DNA of 64,000 nucleotides, taken from the NCBI GenBank assembly GCA_016125265.1, contig WGMC01000028.1:48700-112699 (forward strand), read 5' to 3'. The notes under the pieces are model-generated. The model was not told the DNA's origin, did no database searches, and saw nothing but the letters and a program-made list of their open reading frames with translations. The translations under genes were made by a program, and so were the position numbers. Each line of letters starts with the position of its first letter. The first letter of the stretch is position 1. This stretch comes from Planctomycetaceae bacterium (GTDB lineage: Bacteria > Planctomycetota > UBA1135 > GCA-002686595). This document shows, in pieces, positions 25,824 through 34,852 of this stretch.

Positions 25824-27599
25824 ATGCTCGCGCGCGGGTTGGGCCCCTCCATGCCCCTCGGGCCCCAGCGCGCCCCGTCTCCCGACCCCCTCCATTCGAT
25901 GATTCAGAAGAAACGCGGCAAGATCGTTCTGTACCAGCCGCAGCAGGTGGACCGCGGCATTGGCCCCCCCTCGAGCGGCGACATGCTGCCCCTCGAGATG
26001 CTCGCCATCTCGGCCATTCCGGAGCGCGAGGGGTACGAGATCGTCATCATCGACGGCTCCTTCCTGACCCAGGACGAAGCGCACCGGCGTGTGGTCGAAG
26101 CCTGCAACGGCGCCATGCTGTTCGGCGTCACGGGCATCCTCGGGTTCATGGTCAAGGACGGGTACCAGTGCACCAAGAAGGTGCGCGCGGCCCATCCGAA
26201 GCTGAAGATCGTCGCCGGCGGTTGGTTCGCCAGCGTGCGGCCCGACCTGCTCCTCAAGACCGGGATCTACGACGGCGTGATCATGGGCCAGGGCGAGCTG
26301 GCCTTCCGCGACCTGGTGGCCGCCACGGACGCCGGCGAGTCGTGGGAGAACTTGAAGAGCCTCGCGTTCTGGAAGGACGGCGAGCTGGTCAAGAACGAGA
26401 AGCACCCCGTCGTGGGTTGGGAGACGTTTGCGCCCACTCCCTGGCACCTCATCGACATCGAGCCCTACCGCGAGCGCCAGCTCCAACCGGACAGCCACCG
26501 CCACATCCTGCGCATGCCCAGTCCGTCGTGGATCGGCGAGCGCAAGCCCTACTTCGGCATCACGTACTTCTCGAGCTTCGGTTGCCCCGAGCCCTGCAAG
26601 TTCTGCTGCTCGCCGTTCGTGACGAACCGGCGTTGGAAGGCGATGCCCGCCGAGCGCATGCTCGACGAACTCCAGATGCTGAAGGAGCGCTGGAACTACG
26701 ACGTGGTGCGTTTCCACGACGCCAACTTCGGCGTGATGGAAAAACGCGCGCGGGACTTCGCGCAAGGGTTGATCGACCGCGACCTCAAGATCGGCTGGAA
26801 CAGCTTCATCGAGACCCACTCGATCCTGCACTACAAGCCGGAGACCCTGGACCTGATGGCCCAGAGCGGCATGTACTTGGCCGAGATCGGCGCCGAAACG
26901 GGCACCGAGGAGTTCATGAAGAGCCAGATCGGCAAGCCGATCAAAGGCGACGACAACGTGAACGCCACCTACGAGATGGAGAAGCGGGGCATCGAGTGCT
27001 CCGTCACGTACATCATCGGGTTCCCGCACGAGCAACCCGACAACATGCTCGCCACGCTGGACCAGGCGCGCAAAGCCCAGGCCGTTGCGCCGAAGTCCTC
27101 GGTCACGGTGTGGCCCTACCGACCGATTCCGGGCACGGTGATGTGGGACCAGGCCATCGAACTGGGTTTCCAGGCCCCCGACGAACTGGAGCACTGGGGT
27201 TCGCTCGGCGAGTACCACCTGCACGAGACCTGGCCCGGCCGCATTCCGCCGCCGGTCGCGCGTGTGCGCAAGCTCTACTGCCACTACCAGACGCTGGCGC
27301 GCGGCCTCGTGCGGCAGAAGGACGGTTTCTGGGAGCAACTCGCGCGCTGGCGCCTGAAGAGCGGCAACTACTCCCTCGGCAGCGTCGAGGCCAAACTCTT
27401 CGACGTGTGGCTGCGCATGTACAAACGCGTCGTCAGGGTCGAAGAGAAGTCGCGCAGTTGGGTCGATCCCGGCCACAGGACGGGCACGGGCGCGAGCGAA
27501 CACTCGGCGCAGATCGACCAGAGCCGCGCCGTGTCCTCGGTCACGACGACGGGCGAGCACGACCCCGCGATCCTGGCGCGCAGCCGCATCTCGAGCTGA
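25824..27599 (+). CDS. B12-binding-domain radical SAM protein
   Basis: 591 aa. The N-terminal part (about 25-190) is a cobalamin-binding-like Rossmann domain with GDMLPLEMLAISA, EIVIIDGS and VAGGWFASVRPD. The iron-sulfur motif CxxxCxxC is C254-PEP-C258-KF-C261. TIM-barrel segments follow (RFHDANFG, LAEIGAETGTEEF, YIIGFPHE, WPYRPIPGT). The family includes enzymes that methylate or rearrange unactivated carbons and some that build lipids or hopanoids. No substrate-specific partner is beside it, so the reaction stays open. TAGAGT lies 5 nt before this ATG; an in-frame ATG at 25899, which would remove 25 low-complexity residues, is an alternative start. The last 60 residues are Ser/Thr-rich and not catalytic. 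Confidence 0.85.
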   Translation: MLARGLGPSMPLGPQRAPSPDPLHSMIQKKRGKIVLYQPQQVDRGIGPPSSGDMLPLEMLAISAIPEREGYEIVIIDGSFLTQDEAHRRVVEACNGAMLFGVTGILGFMVKDGYQCTKKVRAAHPKLKIVAGGWFASVRPDLLLKTGIYDGVIMGQGELAFRDLVAATDAGESWENLKSLAFWKDGELVKNEKHPVVGWETFAPTPWHLIDIEPYRERQLQPDSHRHILRMPSPSWIGERKPYFGITYFSSFGCPEPCKFCCSPFVTNRRWKAMPAERMLDELQMLKERWNYDVVRFHDANFGVMEKRARDFAQGLIDRDLKIGWNSFIETHSILHYKPETLDLMAQSGMYLAEIGAETGTEEFMKSQIGKPIKGDDNVNATYEMEKRGIECSVTYIIGFPHEQPDNMLATLDQARKAQAVAPKSSVTVWPYRPIPGTVMWDQAIELGFQAPDELEHWGSLGEYHLHETWPGRIPPPVARVRKLYCHYQTLARGLVRQKDGFWEQLARWRLKSGNYSLGSVEAKLFDVWLRMYKRVVRVEEKSRSWVDPGHRTGTGASEHSAQIDQSRAVSSVTTTGEHDPAILARSRISS

Positions 27600-27619
27600 C
27601 GAGCGGCAGTCTCTGGACC

Positions 27620-27659
27620 CGCCGGGCGGCCTCCTCGATCCGCGAGGGGCCGCCCGGCG
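27620..27659 (+). terminator. Strong GC hairpin terminator after the radical SAM gene
   Basis: 12-bp perfect arms CGCCGGGCGGCC (27620-27631) and GGCCGCCCGGCG (27648-27659). The stem continues inside with CCTCG/CGAGG around a short loop. It starts 21 bp after the radical SAM stop and stands upstream of the peptidase gene. Confidence 0.75.
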
Positions 27660-27735
27660 TTCCATTCCGAGCTCCGAAGCGGGCACCCGCCGCAAAATCG
27701 GCCCGCGGGTCTGGCAGGGGAAAGGGCGGCCCGGG

Positions 27736-30195
27736 ATGATCGCCCGCATGGCAACCCAGCGTTCGTCGGCGTTCCCCTGTCTCGTGCTTTTCACCCTTGC
27801 CGGCCCCTTGCTTGCGCAGGAGGCGGGGTACCGGTTGCCCGCGAAGGCGATCGTCGACGTGCTCGACGCAGCGCCGACACCTGGCGTCGACTTCGCGCCG
27901 GACGGATCCAAGTACCTACTCGTCGAGCGCCCCGCCATGCCCTCCATCGCGGAGGTTGCGGCGCCCTGGGAGGGGCTCGCGGGCATGCGCATCGATTCGA
28001 GCCTGCGCGCGCGGCGCAGCCTGTCGTTTGCGACGGCGATCTCGGTGGTGGACCACACGAGCGGCACAACGACTCCCGTGCAGTTGCCCGAGGGCGCGCG
28101 CATCGCGCAGTGGCAGTGGTCGCCGAATGGCGGGCGGCTCGCGCTGTTGCTCGCGGAGGAACAGGGCCTCGCGCTCTTCCTCGCGGACCCGACGAGCGGT
28201 GCGAGCCAACAAGTCGCCGTGGGGCTCAACGGGGTGCTCGGTGCGCCGTTCGGGTTCGTGGGAGCGGGGCAGCGCCTGTGGGTGCGGCTCGTGCCCAAGG
28301 ACCAAGAGGCGCCGAAGGCTTCCAAGGTGCCCACCGCGCCCGCGGTGCAAGAGACGCTTCGCTCGACGGCGCCCCTGCGCACGTTCCAGGATCTGCTGAG
28401 CGATCCGGCGTCCGAAGATCGATTCGAGTACCTGGCCACCAGCCAACTCGCGTGGCTCGACCCCGAATCCGGCGCGTTGGAGCCGTTGGGCGCGCCAGGA
28501 CTCTTCGGCTCGGTGAACCCCTCACCGGACGGGCAGTACGTGCTGGTGGAGCGGATGCAGCGGCCCTTCTCCTACGTGCTGCCCGCCGGCGCGTTCCCGC
28601 GCTCGATCGCGGTGTGGGATTCGAGCGGCAAGGAAGTGCTCGAAGTGGCGCGCATGCCGCTCGGCGACAACATCCCCATGCAGGGTGTGCCCACGGGGCC
28701 GCGCAGTGTCACGTGGCGTGCGACGGCGCCGGCGACGTTGGTGTGGGTCGAAGCCCAGGACGGCGGCGATCCGGCCAAACCGGCGCCCCTGCGCGACATC
28801 TGGTACGCGCGCGCCGCGCCGTTCCAACAACCGGCCGTCGAGCTGGCCAAACTCGAACACCGCGCCCGCGGCCTGCAATGGCTGTCGGAGAGCGAGCGTT
28901 TTCTGGTGGGCGAGTACGACCGCGACCGCCGTTGGACGCGCCTGTGGCTCGGCTCCCTGGACGGCACTGCGCCGGTGCTTGTCGAAGACCGCAGCCAGAA
29001 CGACCGCTACGGCGACCCGGGTTCGCTCTTGACCGAGCGCAACGAGTTCGGCGAATCGGTCGTGCGCGAGCGCGACGGCACCGTGCTGCGCGCCGGTCCG
29101 GGGCACTCGCCCGAGGGCCCGCGGCCCTTCTTGGCCCGTGAGGCGCTCGGCACTGGGGAGCGCACCGTGCTGTGGCAGTCCCGCGAAGGCCGCTACGAGA
29201 GCTTCGCGGAGCTGCTGCACGAGGACACAAACAGCGTGTCTCTCGTCTTCACCAGCGAGAGCGCCACCGAACCCGCCAACTACTGGAAGTACCAAAGCGG
29301 CAGCGAGGCTCCGATCGCGCTCACGCAGTTCGAAGACCCCACGCCAGAGCTGCGCGGCATCACCCAGGAGATTCTGCGCTACGAACGCGCCGACGGTGTG
29401 CCGCTGTCGGGCACCCTCTACCTGCCGGCCGACTACGAACCGGGCACACGTCTGCCCCTCGTCGTTTGGGCCTACCCGCGCGAGTTCAACGACCCCTCCA
29501 CCGCGGGACAGGTGACCGCGACCACCGACCGGGCGGTGCGCATGCGCGGGCCCACACACCTCGCGTTCCTGCTGGCGGGCTACGCCGTGCTCGACAACGC
29601 GACGATGCCCGTGGTGGGGGACCCGGAAACGATGAACGAGACGTTCATCGAGCAAATCGTCGCGTCCGCGCAGGCGGCGGTCGACGCGTGTGTTGCGCGC
29701 GGTGTCGCGGACGCGGACCACGCGGTGGTCGGTGGCCACAGCTACGGCGCCTTCATGACGGCGCACTTGTTGGCCCACTCCGACATCTTCCGCGCGGGGC
29801 TCGCGCGCAGCGGGGCGTACAACCGCTCCCTGACGCCCTTTGGTTTCCAATCCGAGCGTCGCACCCTGTGGGAAGCGCCCGAGTCCTACATCAAACTCTC
29901 GCCGTTCTTCTCGGCCCACCGCATCAACGAGCCGCTGCTCTTGATCCACGGCGAGATGGACAGCAACTCGGGCACGTTTCCGATGCAGTCCGAGCGCCTC
30001 TACGCCGCGGTGAAGGGCAACGGCGGCACCGCGCGGCTCGTGATGCTGCCGGCCGAGGACCACGGTTACCAGGCCCGCGAGTCCGTGCTGCACACGGTCG
30101 CCGAGATGATCGATTGGTGCGAGCGGTTCGTGCGCCCCGCGCCCGCGGCGCTTCCGACGCAAGCCCGCCCGGCCGAAGCGAGTTCGGCGCGCTGA
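27736..30195 (+). CDS. Secreted S9-family serine peptidase (glutamyl endopeptidase-like)
   Basis: 819 aa; an ATG at 27748 would shorten it by 4. A signal peptide (FPCLVLFTLAGPLLAQEAG) exports it. The N-terminal two thirds are a beta-propeller (QWQWSPNGGRLALLL, SVNPSPDGQYVLVE). The C-terminal alpha/beta-hydrolase has GHSYGAF with Ser669, HGEMDSN with Asp742 and EDHGYQ with His776. The block around WEAPESYIKLSPF, SGTFPMQSERLY and GYQARESVLH is the S9D chloroplast-type glutamyl endopeptidase family. It would cleave exported or imported peptides after acidic residues (family knowledge). It stands alone after a strong terminator. Similarity to acylaminoacyl peptidases is possible. Confidence 0.9.
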   Translation: MIARMATQRSSAFPCLVLFTLAGPLLAQEAGYRLPAKAIVDVLDAAPTPGVDFAPDGSKYLLVERPAMPSIAEVAAPWEGLAGMRIDSSLRARRSLSFATAISVVDHTSGTTTPVQLPEGARIAQWQWSPNGGRLALLLAEEQGLALFLADPTSGASQQVAVGLNGVLGAPFGFVGAGQRLWVRLVPKDQEAPKASKVPTAPAVQETLRSTAPLRTFQDLLSDPASEDRFEYLATSQLAWLDPESGALEPLGAPGLFGSVNPSPDGQYVLVERMQRPFSYVLPAGAFPRSIAVWDSSGKEVLEVARMPLGDNIPMQGVPTGPRSVTWRATAPATLVWVEAQDGGDPAKPAPLRDIWYARAAPFQQPAVELAKLEHRARGLQWLSESERFLVGEYDRDRRWTRLWLGSLDGTAPVLVEDRSQNDRYGDPGSLLTERNEFGESVVRERDGTVLRAGPGHSPEGPRPFLAREALGTGERTVLWQSREGRYESFAELLHEDTNSVSLVFTSESATEPANYWKYQSGSEAPIALTQFEDPTPELRGITQEILRYERADGVPLSGTLYLPADYEPGTRLPLVVWAYPREFNDPSTAGQVTATTDRAVRMRGPTHLAFLLAGYAVLDNATMPVVGDPETMNETFIEQIVASAQAAVDACVARGVADADHAVVGGHSYGAFMTAHLLAHSDIFRAGLARSGAYNRSLTPFGFQSERRTLWEAPESYIKLSPFFSAHRINEPLLLIHGEMDSNSGTFPMQSERLYAAVKGNGGTARLVMLPAEDHGYQARESVLHTVAEMIDWCERFVRPAPAALPTQARPAEASSAR

Positions 30196-30324
30196 GGCCA
30201 GCGGGACCAGGCAACGTGGAGCGCCCCCTCGGGGACCCCATGCGGCGCTTCGTAGGCCCTTGATCGGCGCCCGATGGTCCCGCGTGGACCAGGGCCACTC
30301 GCGGTGCGGCCCGTGTCGCCGCCG

Positions 30325-30354
30325 TTTCGGAATCGGCCCGCGAGCGTGTAGCTT
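30325..30354 (+). promoter_or_regulatory. Promoter of the glycosyltransferase gene, probably leaderless
   Basis: TTTCGG (30325-30330) and TAGCTT (30349-30354) are 18 nt apart, and the ATG comes after 6 nt. It is nearly identical to the promoter at 19678-19706. Confidence 0.5.
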
Positions 30355-30360
30355 GCCTTC

Positions 30361-31758
30361 ATGGGAAATCCCGCGCCCATGCCCGCACGGGTCCTGGACC
30401 TCGCGTACCTCCTGATCGTGCCGATGCCGATCTACGTGGACGCAAGTGGTTGCAAGTGGATCGACCGGCTCTGGCTGCGCGACCTCGTGCGGCACCTCCA
30501 CTACCTGCCGCGGCTGACCCTGGCCTCGCCGGCGGAACGGGGCAAGCCGGAGCAGGGCGATCTCGTGCCGTTCGTCCTGCACGAGGACGGCTCGCTCGGT
30601 TGGGTGGCGCTGCCGAGCATCCGCTCCTGGCCCCGTTTTTTGGTCGGGCTTCCGCGGCTCTGCGCTGTGCTCGCACGCGCCGTGCACCGCGCCGACATCG
30701 TGCACTCGGGAGTCGCCGGCTGGCCGGTTCCCCTCGGCTGGATCGCGAACCCGCTTGCGCTCCTTCTCCGGCGCAAGTTGGTGCTCGTCGTCGAGTCGAG
30801 CTTCTGGCGCGTCACGCCCGGAGTGCGCGGCTCCTGGCGCGCGCGCCTGCGCGCGGGATTCAGCGAGCGCCTCGCGCGAGCCTTCGTCTCGCGGGCGTCC
30901 TTCTCGCTCTTCACCCACGCTGCGTACGCACGGCAACTCGCGGGCGATGCACGCGGCACCGTGCACGTGGAGCCCGCCGTTTGGGTGGACGAACTCGATC
31001 TCGTGCCGAACGACGTCGCGGCTTCCGATTGGGCCAGCAAGGCGACAGCGCCGCGGGCGCGGTTTCTGTTCGCGGGGCGCCTCGAGGCCGCGAAGGGTAT
31101 CGATCTCCTGCTCGAGGCCCTCTTGCAACTGGAAGCCCAGGGCACGGCGGTCGAAGTCGATTTCCTGGGCGCGGGCGCGCTGCAACAGGAGGTGCTCGAC
31201 GTGATGCGCCGCTGCCGCAGCGTTCGCATCCGGCACTTCGAGCCGCTGCCTTACGGCGCAGCGTTTTTTGCATTCCTACGGAACTACCACGCGTTGCTCG
31301 TGCCAAACCGCAGCGACGAACAACCGCGCATCGTCTTCGACGCGTTTTCGCAGGCGGTGACCGTGCTCGCGACGCGCACGCCGGGTCTCGAAAGCTGTGT
31401 CGACGACGGACGCACCGGCGTGCTGGTGCCCCGCGACGATCCCGCAAGATTCGCCGCGGCGCTCGCCCAGCACTCACAGGAGCCGGCCCGTTTGGGCGGG
31501 TTGGCGCTCGCTGCCCGGTCCTTTGCGGCCGCCCACACGCACCGCGGCATGCACGAACGGCGCCGGGACCTACTCGTCGCGCAGTTTGCACCGGACAGCG
31601 GCTCGGCCCGACGTGTGCCGGGCAACGACGTCGAGCTGACGCCCGCGCTGCCGCAGCGGCGCACGACAGAGGGTCGCGAACCGCCGGCTCCCTTGCGCCG
31701 CGCGCGCGACCGCGACCCGTCCAGCGCCGCCTACCAGCGCGAGCAGGACCGCCCCTAG
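30361..31758 (+). CDS. Glycosyltransferase, GT4-like (GT-B fold)
   Basis: 465 aa from the ATG at 30361. The N-terminal half has ADIVHSGVAGWPVPLGWIAN, typical of GT4 acceptor domains. The C-terminal half has the nucleotide-sugar domain: RARFLFAGRLEAAKGIDLLLEA, VDFLGAG, ALLVPNRSDEQPRIVFDAFS (the E/DxxGxx region in modified form), and ATRTPGLESCVDDGRTGVLVPRDDPAR. The last 65 residues are Arg/Pro-rich and disordered. It transfers a sugar, from an unknown donor, to a lipid or polysaccharide at the membrane. No polymerase or flippase is next to it. Its stop codon overlaps that of the convergent downstream gene by 4 bp (CTAG). Confidence 0.82.
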   Translation: MGNPAPMPARVLDLAYLLIVPMPIYVDASGCKWIDRLWLRDLVRHLHYLPRLTLASPAERGKPEQGDLVPFVLHEDGSLGWVALPSIRSWPRFLVGLPRLCAVLARAVHRADIVHSGVAGWPVPLGWIANPLALLLRRKLVLVVESSFWRVTPGVRGSWRARLRAGFSERLARAFVSRASFSLFTHAAYARQLAGDARGTVHVEPAVWVDELDLVPNDVAASDWASKATAPRARFLFAGRLEAAKGIDLLLEALLQLEAQGTAVEVDFLGAGALQQEVLDVMRRCRSVRIRHFEPLPYGAAFFAFLRNYHALLVPNRSDEQPRIVFDAFSQAVTVLATRTPGLESCVDDGRTGVLVPRDDPARFAAALAQHSQEPARLGGLALAARSFAAAHTHRGMHERRRDLLVAQFAPDSGSARRVPGNDVELTPALPQRRTTEGREPPAPLRRARDRDPSSAAYQREQDRP

Positions 31759-32852
31759 TCCGTCCCTTCGGTGCGGGCCGCCGCCTGCCGCTGGCGCAGG
31801 TTGTGTGTCGTGCGCCGGGCCTCCTGCACGGTGTGGGCCTGGATCAGCAGACGCAGCGGCTCCGGTACGGCGAGCAGCGGGCCGCGCGGGCCGGCGTGGC
31901 GGCGTTGCAGGGCCGCCAGCAGAAGATCCCGCACGGCGTGCGCCGCGTCGGTTTCGCTCGCGCGAGGGCCTGGCAGCAGCGGCCACAGGCGCTCGAGGGT
32001 CTCCGCACCGACCAGCTCCTTCGCGTTGGCCCCGCGGGCCGCGCGCGCGAGGGCGAGCGGCGAGATCAGCACCACTTCCTCGGGTCGGCGGATCGAATCG
32101 ACCTTGGCGGCGTGCGCGCCGGGTGACACCGAGCGTGTGACCTGCACACGCGCACCACGGCGGCGCCCCAACTCGGCGAGATGCAGCCGCAAGTCGGTCT
32201 TCTCGAAGAAGTCCTCGTGCAGAGGAGCGTGCCGCGCCAGCGGCCGATGTTCGTTCAAGACGTCGAGCACGAGTTGTTCGAAGTCCGCGCCATCCGTGGG
32301 CGGCAGGAACGCGAGGTCGCCGGCGAGTTCGCGTCCCAGGAGCCGCCGTTGGATCTTCTCCACACCGACCAATCCGCTGGCGAGGCCTTGGCTGGCGCGG
32401 TTCACCAGGTAACGCTCCACACGGTCCCGATCGGGGCCGGGCTCGAGCACGAATGCGATGCCCCAAATGCGCGCGGCGGCGACCTGGTCCATGCGCACCC
32501 AGACCTCGCCGCGCTGGCCGAAGGCGACCAATCCCGGGCCCGCGGGCCCCGTGCGCAACGCCGCGTCGAATCGCGCCTCGACTTCGACGAGTTCGCGGCG
32601 CGCGCGCTCCAAGAGCCGCACCAACGCCGCGGCCCGGCGCGGATCGGCGCCCACGTCCCCCGCGCGCACCAAGCGCTCGTAGGGGAGCGCGAGGGCTTCG
32701 GGCAACCGGCCGCCGGCTTCGAGCGCCGCGAGGGCCTCGGGAAGGCGTCCCTCCGCCAGGGCCGATTCGAGGGCCGCGACCGCTTCGCCCAAGTGCACCA
32801 GCGCTTCCGCCAGGGCGGGTTCGGTGGGCGGGGGGCCTTGGCGTGCGTTCAT
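31755..32852 (-). CDS. Unrecognised protein, possible restriction-endonuclease-like fold in the C-terminal half
   Basis: 365 aa from the ATG at 32852. The N-terminal 100 residues are helical, Ala/Glu-rich (LVHLGEAVAALESALAEG). Further on, GADFEQLVLDVLNEH, then HEDFFEKTDLRLHL and GARVQVTRSVSP occur at the spacing seen in PD-(D/E)xK nucleases: a helix Glu, an Asp in KTDL and a QVT where the (E/Q)xK motif is expected. The Lys is missing, so catalysis is doubtful. There is no signal peptide. It is convergent with the glycosyltransferase and divergent from the methyltransferase gene at 32944 (91 bp). I name it unknown; the nuclease idea is an inference from three motifs only. Confidence 0.6.
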   Translation of the reverse strand: MNARQGPPPTEPALAEALVHLGEAVAALESALAEGRLPEALAALEAGGRLPEALALPYERLVRAGDVGADPRRAAALVRLLERARRELVEVEARFDAALRTGPAGPGLVAFGQRGEVWVRMDQVAAARIWGIAFVLEPGPDRDRVERYLVNRASQGLASGLVGVEKIQRRLLGRELAGDLAFLPPTDGADFEQLVLDVLNEHRPLARHAPLHEDFFEKTDLRLHLAELGRRRGARVQVTRSVSPGAHAAKVDSIRRPEEVVLISPLALARAARGANAKELVGAETLERLWPLLPGPRASETDAAHAVRDLLLAALQRRHAGPRGPLLAVPEPLRLLIQAHTVQEARRTTHNLRQRQAAARTEGTD

Positions 32853-32943
32853 CGGGGTTGTGCCCCGCGGCCGGGCGCACAATGCAACATGGTAGCCAGG
32901 TCCGCGCAGTCAGGGGGTGCGGCGGCCGGATACGCTGGGTCCG

Positions 32944-33564
32944 ATGGACAAGGCACCCGGGACGACTGCCCTCGATTGGGGGGCGCGCTACCAGAGTGGC
33001 GACACACCCTGGGACGTGGGCGGGCCGCACCCCGAGTTCCTGCGCCGCCGGGACCTCCTCGTCCCGCCGCGGCCCGGCGCGCGCGCCCTCGTGCCCGGGT
33101 GCGGGCGGGGGCACGACGCGCTTCTGCTCGCACAACTCGGTTGGCGCGTCACCGCGGTGGACCTGGTCGAGAGCCTGGCGCACGAAGTCGGCCCGCGCCT
33201 CGCGGCCGCCGGCGTGGACCTCCGCATCCGGGACGCGCTCTCCCTCGTCCCCGACGACTTGGGTGGGCCCGTGGACCTCTTCTTGGAGCACACCTTCCTC
33301 TGCGCCGTGCCGCTCGATCTGCGCCCCGCGTGGGGGCGTCTCGTGGAGCGGGTGCTGGCCCCGACCGGGCGGCTCGTGGCGCTGGTGTTCCCCGCCGACA
33401 AACCCGCGGCCGAAGGCGGGCCGCCCTTCCGCCTGACGCCCGACGACGTCGCGCTGCACCTCGGCTCCGGTTTTCAGGCGACCTTCGCCGCGCCGGTCGG
33501 TGCGCCGCTCGCGCGTCGCAACTGGGCGGAGTACCTGGCCCTGTTCGAGCGCACGCGCACGTAG
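32944..33564 (+). CDS. Thiopurine S-methyltransferase-like SAM methyltransferase
   Basis: 206 aa from the ATG at 32944, with TACGCT 7 nt upstream (promoter-like). The N terminus DWGARYQSGDTPWDVGGPHP is the hallmark of the TPMT-like group (PF05724). The SAM-binding loop is VPGCGRGHDALLLAQLGW, followed by VTAVDLVESL and DLFLEHTFLCAV. These enzymes methylate S, Se or Te compounds, or halide and thiol acceptors, in the cytosol. Bacterial members are sometimes linked to tellurite or selenite detoxification (family knowledge). The substrate here is unknown. It is the first of two genes on this strand before hemH, separated from it by a terminator-like hairpin. Confidence 0.85.
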   Translation: MDKAPGTTALDWGARYQSGDTPWDVGGPHPEFLRRRDLLVPPRPGARALVPGCGRGHDALLLAQLGWRVTAVDLVESLAHEVGPRLAAAGVDLRIRDALSLVPDDLGGPVDLFLEHTFLCAVPLDLRPAWGRLVERVLAPTGRLVALVFPADKPAAEGGPPFRLTPDDVALHLGSGFQATFAAPVGAPLARRNWAEYLALFERTRT

Positions 33565-33605
33565 CCCCAAAGCGGGCGGCGCAACCCTGGGCAAGCGGCC
33601 CCGAT

Positions 33606-33635
33606 CCCAAGGCCTAGCCCGGCTTAGGCATTGGG
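33606..33635 (+). terminator. Hairpin between the TPMT-like gene and hemH
   Basis: Arms CCCAA-g-GCCTA (33606-33616) and TAGGC-a-TTGGG (33625-33635) pair with one mismatch around an 8-nt loop. It lies 41 bp after the methyltransferase stop and is likely its terminator. Confidence 0.5.
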
Positions 33636-33697
33636 CTCCGGTGCGCGGCTTGGGACCGCGACTTGATCGGGTCCGGCCAAGGGGCCAGATTGGCCGC

Positions 33698-34753
33698 GTG
33701 GAAAGCCAGCGCATCGATGCCCGCACGGGTTCGTCGGCCAGGACGGGAGTTCTGCTCGTCAACCTTGGAACCCCCGATGCGCCGGAGAAGGGCGCCGTTG
33801 CGCGCTACCTGCGCCAGTTCCTGACCGACGGGCGTGTGATCGATATCCCCGGGCCCCTGCGGTGGCTCCTGGTGAACGGCATCATCGCGCCGTTCCGCGC
33901 GGGCAAGTCGGCCCACGCCTACCAACAGGTGTGGACCGAGCGCGGCTCGCCGCTGCGATTCCACTCGGAGGATCTGACCGCGGCCGTGGCCGAGCGCCTG
34001 AGCCCCTTACCCGTGGAACTGGGCATGCGCTACGGCAATCCGTCGATCGAAGCGGGGCTCCAAAAGCTGGCCGAGCGCGGCGCCGAGTCCGTGTTGGTGG
34101 CGCCGCTCTATCCGCAATACGCGTCGAGTTCCACGGGCACCGTGCTGGAGGAGGCCTACCGCCTGGCTGCCGCCCAGTGGAACACGCCGTACTTGAGCTC
34201 CCTGCCGCCGTTCTACGACGCGCCCGAATACATCCACGCGCTCGTGACGCTGGCGCGCCCGCACCTCGAAGAGTTCTGCGCCGACCGCGTGCTCTTCAGC
34301 TTCCACGGACTGCCCGAGCGCCACGTGAAACGCTCGGACCTCACCGGCGGCGCGCACTGCCTCGCAAGTGCCGATTGCTGCGCCGCGATCGTCGCGGCGA
34401 ACCGCCACTGCTACCGCGCCCAGTGTCTTGCAACGGCGCGCGCCGCAGCAGCGGGCCTCGGCTTGGCCAAAGGCACCTGGGACGTGGCCTTCCAATCGCG
34501 CCTAGGCAAGGGCTGGATCCAACCGTTCACCGACGAAGTGCTGCCCGCCTGGGCAAAGGAAGGCACCCGCCGCGTAGCCGTGCTGTGCCCCGCGTTTGTG
34601 GCCGACTGCCTCGAAACGCTAGAAGAAATCGGCATGCGCGCCCGCGAAGACTTCCGAGCCGCCGGCGGCGAGGACCTCCTGCTCGTGCCCTCGCTCAACG
34701 CCAACCCGATCTGGGCCGACGCCCTGACGCGCCTGCTCACGCCGCACCTCTAG
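33698..34753 (+). CDS. hemH: Ferrochelatase
   Basis: 351 aa from a GTG at 33698, the usual length. It inserts Fe2+ into protoporphyrin IX in the last step of haem synthesis. TGVLLVNLGTPDAPEKGAV opens the enzyme, QVWTERGSPL and MRYGNPSIE follow, and VLFSFHGLPERHV contains the catalytic His203. Near the C terminus, CPAFVADCLETLEEIG holds the second active-site Glu. A Cys-rich insert (AHCLASADCCA, then NRHCYRAQC) has five Cys in about 24 residues; some bacterial ferrochelatases carry a [2Fe-2S] cluster, so metal or cluster binding is possible, but this has not been matched to a known ligand set. Upstream, TTGATC and AGATTG at 18-nt spacing lie 5 nt before the GTG. Confidence 0.95.
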   Translation: MESQRIDARTGSSARTGVLLVNLGTPDAPEKGAVARYLRQFLTDGRVIDIPGPLRWLLVNGIIAPFRAGKSAHAYQQVWTERGSPLRFHSEDLTAAVAERLSPLPVELGMRYGNPSIEAGLQKLAERGAESVLVAPLYPQYASSSTGTVLEEAYRLAAAQWNTPYLSSLPPFYDAPEYIHALVTLARPHLEEFCADRVLFSFHGLPERHVKRSDLTGGAHCLASADCCAAIVAANRHCYRAQCLATARAAAAGLGLAKGTWDVAFQSRLGKGWIQPFTDEVLPAWAKEGTRRVAVLCPAFVADCLETLEEIGMRAREDFRAAGGEDLLLVPSLNANPIWADALTRLLTPHL

Positions 34754-34754
34754 T

Positions 34755-34770
34755 CGCCGGCGCGCCGGCG
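34755..34770. repeat. 16-bp perfect palindrome after hemH
   Basis: CGCCGGCGCGCCGGCG reads the same on both strands and lies 1 nt after the hemH stop. It could act as a terminator hairpin for hemH, although no T run follows. Confidence 0.45.
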
Positions 34771-34786
34771 TGGGGCCCTGGAGGAC

Positions 34787-34814
34787 TTGCGCGCTGGTTG
34801 CGCGGGGGTATGCT
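34787..34814 (+). promoter_or_regulatory. Promoter for the zinc-ribbon membrane protein
   Basis: TTGCGC (34787-34792) and TATGCT (34809-34814) are 16 nt apart. A second TTGCGC at 34798 is a competing element. The ATG lies 38 nt downstream with its own ribosome site, so this transcript has a leader. Confidence 0.45.
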
Positions 34815-34852
34815 CGCGCGCACGAGGGGCTCAAAGGGGGAGGTTTTGGGGA

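Noticed and set aside
30196..30310. Inverted segments GCGGGACC and GGTCCCGC after the peptidase gene as a terminator
   Set aside because: The arms are about 70 nt apart with no compact stem between, so a terminator is not well supported.
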